From assembly GCA_015501075.1 (NCBI GenBank), contig JADNYJ010000057.1, forward strand, positions 1-64,000: a stretch of DNA of 64,000 nucleotides. The letters are read 5' to 3'. A program made the translations under genes and the position numbers. The DNA comes from Gymnopilus junonius. Taxonomy: Eukaryota; Basidiomycota; Agaricomycetes; Agaricales; Galerinaceae. The first letter of the stretch is position 1. Each line of letters opens with the position of its first letter. Positions 55,600-64,000 of this stretch are shown one piece after another. Under the pieces are notes generated by a model that worked only from the letters and a program-made list of their open reading frames with translations, had not been told where the DNA came from and searched no databases.

Positions 55600-58500
55600 A
55601 TGGTGCATCCAAAGGGAGGCGAGATGGGGCACCATTCCATTCCAAGTCGCCCAAAGATGAACCATCTCAGAATCATTCTTGGTTCCAGTCTTGTCTTCCT
55701 TATTCTCTTGACTACTCAATATTCAACGACCAACCCGTTGCTAGCTCGTCGCGTCTCGGACCCTCTTCGTGCAGCAGAGACTGTTGCTCGTTGTAGACAA
55801 CTGGCTCTAAAGGCTGGACCTCCGCCAGATTTCCATGATAGGACCGCCTCGGATCGTTTCGAACAAGGCACCCGTCCTACTTTAATCAAGAACGCCAAAA
55901 TATGGACGGGAAAAAAGAACGGCACTGAAGTCTTGAATGCTGATATTTTGTTGGACAAGGGTCTTATCAAGGGCATTGGCCACCTCCGTGACGCATCGTT
56001 GCGAGTCTACGGAAAGGATCTTGACGTCGTGGATGCAAGGGGTTCTTGGGTAACTCCCGGAATAGTTGACGTTCATTCTCACCTGGGAGACGCATCCTCC
56101 CCTGCGCTCAGCGGTGCAGAGGATGATAATTCTCTGAAAGACACCGCTCAACCATGGCTCAGGAGTTTAGATGGCTTAAATACACATGATGATTCCTACC
56201 CTTTATCAATTGCCGGCGGTGTGACGACCTCACTGGTCCTCCCTGGTTCAGCTAATGCAATAGGTAACATGCTCATCGCTGTCAACTGCCGAATAGTTGT
56301 TGTATTTATTATATTTCTGAACTTTAGGCGGACAAGCATTTGTCATTAAACTACGTGAAACCAAGGAAAGATCCCCATCTTCAATGCTTCTAGAACCCCC
56401 CTACAACATCAACATTTCATTCCCTAACCCGAATTCACCGCCCAGGTGGCGACATATGAAGCAAGTACTTTTATTTTCGCCTCACTAGATACACGAGTTA
56501 CTCATGATTTTGATAGACACGCGTGTGGTACTGATCCTTACAATTTAATTATAATTGCTCGTATTGACGATTGCGAATCTATGCTAGGTGAAAATCCGAG
56601 TAGGTTTTTCGCCTCTCCAAACGTTCTCTCCAAAATACGAATGATACTCGTTCTTCTGTAGGCAGTGTTTACGCCGACACCCGAATGGATACGATCTGGG
56701 CCTTCCGGCAAGCGTGAGTAGCGTAACTTCCATGAGCTCAGTTCTCTGAACTATATATAGCTATAACACAGCAAAACAGATAAAGGAGCGGCAAGATGAA
56801 TATTGCTCAAGAGTTCTGTCTAATGATTGGACAGACGTCGGAGATTTTCCTGAGTCCCTACAATGGGAGGCACTAGTCGATGTCCTGAGAGGAAAAGTGA
56901 AGGTGAGTCTGCGGCAAGATAGGATCTGTTGGTTTCGTAACCCACTCTTCAAATTGCAGGTAAACACCCACTGTTATGAAGCTGTCGACCTAGACGCCTT
57001 GGTCAGGGTAAGGGCACACTCCTCTTAAAGAAAGTCCGTCTGAATGTCTATTTAAATTGATTGGCAGATTTCCAACGAATTCAAATTTCCCATTGCTGCC
57101 TTCCATCATGCCAGTGAGGCCTACCTCGTTCCCGACCTTCTCAAAAAAGCATATGGCAAGCGTGTATTTGTGGCCCTGGAAATACTCTCTGAATTAGGTC
57201 TAGGGAAACCTCCGGCAATTGCTTTATTTGCAACGAATAGCAGGCAAGTTCTTCTGCGACTAAGGTTGACTATGGATTTCAATTCTTTCTAAATGCAGGT
57301 ATAAACGGGAAGCTTATCGAGGATCTGAGTTTGCTCCTCGCATATTAGCTGAGAATGGATTAACTGTACTCATGAAGGTAGACAAATTTCGTGCCGAAAA
57401 AAAAAATTTGACGACGTTCTGTAGAGCGATCATCCAGTTCTGAACTCCCGCTACCTTCTCTACGAAGCGCAACAAGCACACTTCTACGGATTGCCTGCGA
57501 ACCTAGCTATTGCATCTGTTACAAGTAATTCTGCTGAAGTTATGGGCATAGGCCATCGCATTGGATACCTGGCCGAAGGTGATTACCGATGGATTTAATT
57601 GACCCAAGCTTCCTCTGTTTAATTTCTACCTACTAGGATACGATGCCGGTATGCTTGTTGCCCTTTAAATACAAACATACCGTTCATTATTTGAAGACAT
57701 TGTAATCTGGGATAGTCACCCTCTGGCGCTAGGCGCAACACCAACCCAGGTCTTCATAGATGGAATTGCTCAGCTGGAATCTCCTTATGCTGTCAATAAG
57801 CCCGACACTTTCCAGAAGTCTCCCAAGGTCCCCAATTTTGACGAAGAGGCTAAGAAGGCTGTTCTTTATGAAGGATTACCACCTTTGGCACCAAAGTTAA
57901 AATACCCCCTCGAAAGCACTATTGTTTTCACTAATGTTACTACAATCCACCTGGTCGTTAATGGGGCTGTCAAGGAGGCTTACGGTGGAAGTCAGCTTAG
58001 TCCCATGACGGTAGTCGCTCGTAACGGTCTAATACTTTGCTACGGACATCAAGAGCAATGTCCAATCGATATCAAAGATATCAATGCGACTTATGTCGAT
58101 CTAGAAGGAGGATCTATTTCCCCTGGTCTCGTGTCGTTTGGCTCTCCACTTGGATTGCAACATATAGATCAAGAACCTTCAACAAACGACGGTTTCGTAT
58201 TTGAGCCGCTGCGCGACTACATACCAGATATTTTAGGTGGCTATTCCTCGATTATCCGTGCCGTGGACGGACTGGAATATGGCACTCGGGACGCACTGTA
58301 TGTTTTTGTCATTTCCTAACAATAAAAACTCATGATGGTTATTTATCAGTCTAGCTTATCGTTCTGGGGTTAGCTCGGCATTTTCGTCGTACTTTTATAT
58401 TTTAATTCGACATCTGATTTCTTTCTAGGTAACGATAGCTGTTACTGCTCCAAGTCATAATCGGTTCTTCGGAGGGCTTGGAACATCATTTTCACTAGGT

Positions 58501-59379
58501 GCATCTCATAAACTGGAGGAAGGTGCAATCGTCCAAGCAGTTACAGCAGTACACATGTCCATTCGACATTCTTCAAAACTATCGGTTAGTACGCAAATCG
58601 CAGCTTTGCGTCGATTGTTGCTTGGCTCTCATGAAGGAGACGTGGGTGATTCGTTCAAGGATATTATAGAGGTATGCAGGCTATACGATTTACGGCATGT
58701 GTCTGATGACAGCCCTAGGGACGAGTTCCCCTAGTTGTTGAGGCTCATAGTGCAGATGTCATTGCTACCTTGATTGCTCTCAAGAAGCAAGTCGAAGTAG
58801 ACACTGGGAAAGACATTCGTTTAACCATTTCTGGAGGCGCCGAAGCCCACTTGCTAGCCAAGGAGCTTGGTGAGGCCAATGTTGGCGTCGTCCTTACACC
58901 CTCTCGGCCGTTCCCATATGTTTGGGAAGACAGGCGGATGTGCGTTTCTCTATATCTAAGAACGCATGGATGACCTGAAGTATGAAACAGTCTCCCGGGC
59001 CCGCCGCTTTCCAACAATAGCGCCATAATGGAACTCATATCTAACAATGTTGTCGTTGGAATAGGCTGCGAGGAAATTTGGTCGGCGCGGAATCTGCCCT
59101 TCGACGTTGCATGGGTAAGATGTCATAATTCGGAATATTTATATCCGTAATATTTTTTTTTGTTAGGCGGCAATTGAAAGTGGTGGTCGCCTTTCTAAAG
59201 AACTGGCTCTGGCGATTGGCTCGACCAACGTCCTCAGACTTCTCGGAGTTAGTAGTGATGAAATGAAGGTCGATATGGTAGCTACTCGTGGTGGGGATAT
59301 CCTAAGCTTAGAGGGGAAGGTGGCAGCAATTTTGTCTCCTGGGCAGAGGATCATTCATCTGTTTGATGAATGGGCATAG
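55600..59379 (+). CDS. Membrane-anchored amidohydrolase-family protein
   Basis: Metal-dependent-hydrolase-fold protein of a fungal-specific imidazolonepropionase-like group. An N-terminal single membrane anchor (LRIILGSSLVFLILLTT) precedes the ectodomain. The strand bearing the metal site reads VTPGIVDVHSHLGDASS (H-x-H type); later come GGVTTSLVLPGSANAIG, NTHCYEAVDLDALVRIS, FPIAAFHHASEAYLVPD, LMKSDHPVLNSRYLLYEA and DIVIWDSHPLALGATPTQVF. A second amidohydrolase-like segment follows from about 57890, with LEGGSISPGLVSFGSPLGLQ, and the gene ends HLFDEWA at 59379. Many short introns, including a GC-AG intron at 56461 and two microexons at 56517-56527 and 56588-56603. ATGs at 55624 and 55657 are alternative starts. 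Substrate unknown; relatives were annotated as composite domain of metallo-dependent hydrolases. Confidence 0.82.
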
Positions 59380-59671
59380 ATTGGAATATTTTATGGAACC
59401 TGTCTTGATGTATTATCATGCACATCTAGCTATATAGACCAAAATTTGCTCTACTACTAGTACTATTGGCTAGTCTCTCCTAGACAGACCTCGATATAAT
59501 GTGGACGCGGAGTGTGTGTGACGTCCACGATTATATGAAACTATTGGCCCCTAATGGCAGTTGATCACGTGATTGAAACTAAATATCCTGAACGCGTCTT
59601 GACTCTTTTTCTGCCACATACCCAACACCCCTACGCGCTGAAAACAATTATTATTTCTAGCATATCACAGA

Positions 59672-62600
59672 ATGGTAAAGAGCACAAAGAAACAACCTGT
59701 AACTCATGGAAAACCTATTACTGCATTTTTCTCGAAGGCCACAAAGCTGCCAGCATCGTCTCTAAGCGTTCCTTCATCTTCACAAGGAACAGCGACGTCT
59801 TCTAAGGACACTTCCTCGTCAAAGCCACGAAATGACACAAATACACGTTTAATAAAAGGAAGCGTTGAATCTGCAGACCAGTCACTGGCGTTCGTTACCC
59901 CCTCTCTGAGGTCCGAGTCAAGCATGTCTCCGAAATCTAATGCTACATTAGCTGAATCTTATTCGCTCAAGCGTGCACGTTCACCAGAAGCACATTTATT
60001 CTCTGCTCCGTCTACTCCCAAAAGGCTTCAAGTACCCAGATCTACTGGTGTCAAGAAAGGCATTGTTTCAGACCATTACCAAATCGATAGTGTCAGTTAC
60101 GTTAAATCCACAGTAAGTTACAGGTTTTTCTTTCTTCGCTCTCTCATTCACGTCCCATATTCAATGCAGCCAAATCCCCAGAGGAAGAAAAAAGCGCGCG
60201 TCTCGTCATCAGAGGCCCCCGATCGAGCAGAGTCGATTCAATTCGTTCCCAGTAGCCAGTCTGATGAGGAGCTTCCCATCAAAAAATCTCATGCTGTAAC
60301 CACCATCGTGAGGGATTCGCCGAGTACAGATGGGTATTCAGCAAGTTTAATGAATTTGGACACCCCCGAAGATAACGTTGCTGGACTTCCCTCGACAAGT
60401 GGTTCGTGGTCACCTTTTAATAAGACTTCCAGTCGGCAAGAGGGGGAGCCGTTGAACTTGCCTTCAACGCCTCCTTCAAGTGATCTCCCATCCATACCTC
60501 CAACTCCGGTTGCTCTTGATGCAGCCAGTAAAACTGCTAAAATCATAGCCGACATCAAAGCGAGAGCTTTTGCCAAATGCCTTTCTAGTCCAGAATCCGT
60601 TCCTCTTGAGTTCAATGATTTACTTGAGAGTAGCAGTGATGAGGAAGATGTGTTACCTGTATTTTCTATTGTCAAGAAGAATGCCACAAGGTAAAAGTCA
60701 CACAACCCTCTTATTGTCCTCTAATGCTGACCTCCCTTATTTATTCTTCCAGCGTGAAGCCGGCCAGTTTTGCAAAGCCCGAAGAACGTCCGACCCGATA
60801 TCCGTTGCGCAATCGTGCATCAGTTTCTCCTACCAGAGCAACAAGATCACGAGCAATCCCGAGCAAAATGACTGTAGACAAGTCGCCATCTCAGAAATTA
60901 AACTTGCAAGCTAGGTCCAGAACTAAGCCTACCACTACGGACCCGTTTGTAACTTTGCTGAAAGAGAAGAAAGCGGCTGCCAAACGTGGTCACGGCACTG
61001 ATGCTTTCCATCTCGCCGAGATCACTACCAGTAATGTGGTTAGAGCTGATTTCGATGATGGCTCCGAATCGGGCGATGAGGGAGACCAAGCATGGAAATC
61101 AGCTACTCAAGCGGCGAGAAATGCTCATTGGCTTGTTGACAAACCCCTAACTTCAGAGACGAGCCGCAATGGTTTATCGAAGCTTAGCCTTGAAGACGGG
61201 GACCGCAAGCGATTGTTTGGGCATGATGGTGGTCAAGCCATTTTAGATATCCTCGAACGTGATAAAGCCGGTGAGAAGGAGGCTGCATCCTCGGAGAAAT
61301 TTTCAGGGATGCAAATCTGGTTGAAAGCAGCCACGAACTTTGCTATGCAAGTCGATGAACACATATCTCCACCACAGATTCCTGGTCGGAGTCCAATAAT
61401 CCACCTCCTTAATTGCTCCCTGAAACTTGATGGTACCTTTATACTAACTCAGAACGATAATTACTCAATTCTGACCACTCTAATAGACCTCTGTCGTGCT
61501 GCTGCCCTCCTGAATACCCCCCTATTAATGTCCGTTGATGTTTCTCAGAGACCCATGGTAGCTGGGTCTCTTTTCAGTTTGCGTACGAGTGCTTTTCTTT
61601 TCTGCTTGACTGTCTAAAGACATCCTCTCCAGTATCATCGTCAGGTCTAGATATCCTCGTAGGCCACGCCACCCGTGTGCTGGAAATCTTCTGGGGTTCG
61701 ACAATGGAACCAATCTCCAGCCGTATCTCCTTTCCACATGTCCTGAATATCTTCTACCGGCTGGGCATGGAACCGTCGGTCTTAGCTTCACAGAATTGGC
61801 CGAGCCCTGTTTCTGTAGAATTTCAAGACGTTGATCCTTTATACAGGGTTAAAGTTGTAAAATCTTTGATCATCCTTGTCACTGCCTGTGCAAGGTAAAT
61901 TAGTTCATTCTCTGTCAACGCTTCTTTTACTCGTTGTTCTCTCAGATTTAGGAGGTTTCAACCAGGAGACATACCCGATATCTTACTCGCCATCCTCTTG
62001 CTCGGAATGGATTCCGAGGCATCGTCAGAGTTGTTGCAGGCCGTAACCCTGGCCGTCCACCAAATATGTCAATGCATTCCACTTAATGATCTAGATTTTG
62101 TGGGTCGAGCTTCTGCCTATAAGATCCATCAACTCAAATTTGCCCAGGAAACTCGTCTAGTGTCGAGACTGATAGGTTTTGTGACGGCACTCGAGCCTAT
62201 CAATAAGTTCCGCTTCTTGTCTTTTTTGTCTAGTGGTGCAGGTCATACTCGTCGAATCGCCAATTTGGTTGCACACTGTATTATTACGGATAATGCCCCA
62301 ACTAAGGTTATTATATCAGATATTTCTATCACTCGTACTAAGACCTTCAATAGGATGTGCTATCTAGATTGCTCTCTCTCCGAGATATCACAGAACAACT
62401 CGCTCCCCACTCGAAGTCCAGTGGAAGGCCTCCTGGAAAATTCGCGCTACATGAAGAAACAGACTACATTGACCTTGGACTTTACGTGTCGATTCTCGCG
62501 GTCGCTGTATCAAACGTTAGGGAATACGTTGTGCTGGAGCGACAGGATTCCAAATCGAAGCAGTTGACTTCTCTCCACGCAAGCCCGAGTAAAACTGGTG

Positions 62601-62884
62601 AGAAGCCTAAAACCGATTTGCAACTTTTACACTTGGCTCTTGAAACACTCCATTCTCACATTGGTGTGTACTCGAAATCGCCTTGGCCTCGCGCATTAGC
62701 TCATGTTATTTTGTTGTTTTTAGCCGACACGAGGGCAACTCATTTAGAACGCTCCAGAACGAAAGCTATTATCAAAGGGCTAGCCATGAATGTTTATTAC
62801 CAACGCGAATTCTGGCTGAAGAATGACACCGAGGCCAAAGCCAAGACTTTGGCCCAGTACTTCAAGAAGAGAGACAAGCTCTGA
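59672..62884 (+). CDS. Unassigned nuclear protein with PIP-like motif; candidate Smc5/6-associated factor
   Basis: Not recognised with certainty. The start at 59672 gives MVKSTKKQPVTHGKPITAFF, where residues 16-20 (ITAFF) resemble a PCNA-interacting box whose usual Gln is replaced (Gly13). A long Ser/Pro-rich disordered half follows with basic clusters (RKKKARV, TRATRSRA). The ordered C-terminal half contains DPFVTLLKEKKAAAKRGHGT, KRLFGHDGGQAILDILERDK, and helical segments LLHLALETLHSHIGVYSKSP, LAHVILLFLADTRATHLER and TKAIIKGLAMNVYYQREFWL, ending KFKKRDKL-like at 62884. This layout recalls the CANIN/SLF2-type proteins that bind Smc5/6, but I cannot confirm it. About six introns (60115-60171 and 60693-60754 are clear). 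It converges on the ERCC1 gene. Confidence 0.6.
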
Positions 62885-63097
62885 GCCCTTTTTTTATTGT
62901 GCACAACATACTTTCGACACTCACACATTTGTTTATGCTAAATTTTCTGAATAATTCCACACAATATACAGAACCATATTTTACTAGAGCGAGAGATAAT
63001 CCAAAGACAAGCAATACCCTTATGCTTGGTTCCTGTAAATACGTTTTTAACTTATCTAACCCAAGAGATGAGATGGTGGTAATACTGTTAAAACACT

Positions 63098-64000
63098 TCA
63101 GGTAAGGTCCAAGTCAATATCAAAGACCTCATTATTATTCAACCATCGACTGGGACCACTTGGTCCTTCAGCTTCAGCTGGCAAATCCACATCTTCTAAC
63201 TCAATACCCCATATAGGGCTGGATTCCCTAGGGGGTTGTGGACATTGAACTCTAGCTTCGGCCTGACTCCTCGATTGGGAGGCCATGAGAGAAAGAGAAC
63301 TTGTGGCTTGGTTTCGGAAGGGCTTCTCGAATGCGTTTTTTATATTTTTCACCTTGACCTGGCCAAAACCTGGAAGATTTTGCAATTGGTCAGGTGTTGC
63401 CTTTGATATGTTTGCAAAATTCTGTTCAACCCGAGTTAAGTTCAACAAAGTCAGCAAGTGCAGTAGAAAGCAACGGACGCCGAACGAAGATCTTAAAGTC
63501 TCCACATCCGTTTTGTTGACTTTACTAATGGATGTAAGAGCCGAACGCAGGAGGGGATAATAATCCTTTTCGGCACGTTCTTTGATGAAATCGGGAGGTT
63601 TGAACTCGAATTGTTTGTAGGTCGTTAGATAGTGACCTGCTTCTTCGGACCTACAACCATTAGCAGGCAGTTAACGACTGGAGGGAAATGACTGACGAAA
63701 ATGCCACTATGACTGTCATATTGTTGATCAGGCATGCCTGGGCCGACGGTTAAATTCCTCGAATACAGCGGCAAACGTACTACTTGCCTTGGTAAGTTCG
63801 CGGATGGGTTCCCGGTGTTCTGACTACATGCTGGAATGAAACCGGAAATACATCGACCCGCAGATTGAACGGCGTACGATATCGCATAAAATCAAGAGAA
63901 TTCTGAGGTTATAGAATATGCCAAGTTTTTCGATGCGCGTATGGATATATTCGGGGTGTAGACGATGATATTTGAGACTGAGAATGTGAGTTCAAACCAA
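63098..64000 (-). CDS. ERCC1: ERCC1/Rad10 nucleotide excision repair subunit (5' end beyond window)
   Basis: Non-catalytic partner of the XPF/Rad1 nuclease, cutting 5' of DNA lesions. The visible exons, read from the right edge, encode the central XPF-like domain: YHRLHPEYIHTRIEKLGIFY, LRILLILCDI, EHREPIRELTK, then MTVIVAFSSEEAGHYLTTYK and QFEFKPPDFIKERAEKDYYP. The tandem helix-hairpin-helix region follows with LTSISKVNKTDVETLRSSFG and, after an intron, NISKATPDQLQNLPGFGQVK. The C-terminal tail (DVDLPAEAEGPSGPS to DIDLDLT) is acidic and longer than in the human protein. One intron (63738-63787) is of GC-AG type. The N-terminal part lies beyond 64000. The stop is at 63098. Confidence 0.9.

Noticed and set aside
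1..64000. Search for CRISPR arrays, bacterial operons, viral genes or a secondary-metabolite core gene
   Set aside because: No direct-repeat array, polyketide or peptide synthase, terpene cyclase or virus-like gene was seen; the window is ordinary fungal nuclear DNA apart from two DNA transposons.

Overview
The window is nuclear DNA of a filamentous basidiomycete, most likely an Agaricomycete mushroom. The evidence is gene-dense eukaryotic DNA with many very short introns (about 50-60 nt) in nearly every gene, short intergenic gaps, and protein families in their basidiomycete form: Mei2-like RNA-binding protein, PAL, an S41 protease of the CPAF-like type, an Emi1/DUF3128 protein and a Syt1/Sec74-type Sec7 protein. 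No bacterial, viral or organellar segment was recognised. Gene models were built by hand from reading frames, splice signals and recalled family motifs, so exon edges are estimates.

Layout. 1-1315 (-): ATRIP/Rad26-like checkpoint protein, running off the left edge with two apparent frameshifts. 1417-5772 (+): UPF2. 6187-7761 (+): CaMKK/Ssp1-type kinase. 8462-12178 (+): SND1/Tudor-SN. 12263-15190 (-): secreted S41 protease. 15240-16191: recent long-TIR transposable element in the promoter shared with the next gene. 16270-17324 (+): HAD hydrolase. 17531-18007 (-): mitochondrial bS6. 18922-22115 (+): Mei2-like protein with one apparent frameshift. 23006-24581 (+): FNT channel. 24988-26333 (-): alpha/beta hydrolase. 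26490-26983 (+): Emi1/DUF3128. 27114-30345 (+): MCM2. 30612-31461 (-): Mia40. 31555-32436 (-): NFKBIL1-like. 33305-38412 (-): Sec7/PH protein. 39047-40224 (-) and 40457-42012 (+): divergent flavin-reductase-like protein and maleylacetate-reductase-like iron dehydrogenase. 42379-44026 (+): Mmt-type cation diffusion facilitator. 44237-47071 (-): phenylalanine ammonia-lyase. 48853-49630: second DNA transposon. 49643-51396 (+): TCP11/Sok1-like. 51476-53469 (+): NIPA-like transporter. 53799-55483 (-): TFIIH Ssl1/p44. 55600-59379 (+): membrane-anchored amidohydrolase. 59672-62884 (+): unassigned nuclear protein. 63098-64000 (-): ERCC1/Rad10, partial.

Functional themes. Most genes are conserved housekeeping genes: genome maintenance (ATRIP, MCM2, TFIIH Ssl1, ERCC1), RNA control (UPF2, SND1, Mei2), mitochondria (bS6, Mia40, Mmt-type CDF) and transport. 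The 39-47 kb stretch (flavin-reductase-like protein, maleylacetate-reductase-like enzyme, PAL) could serve aromatic metabolism, but that is inference.

The notable features are structural: a near-identical long-TIR element with 9-bp target duplications and a decayed gene fragment; a second TA-flanked element abutting a possibly N-truncated TCP11 gene; five GC-AG introns that all begin GCAAGT; two consecutive microexons (11 and 16 nt) in the amidohydrolase; an ATG-only first coding exon in MCM2; and three one-base frame breaks in otherwise conserved genes. I did not find a clearly new multi-gene system.
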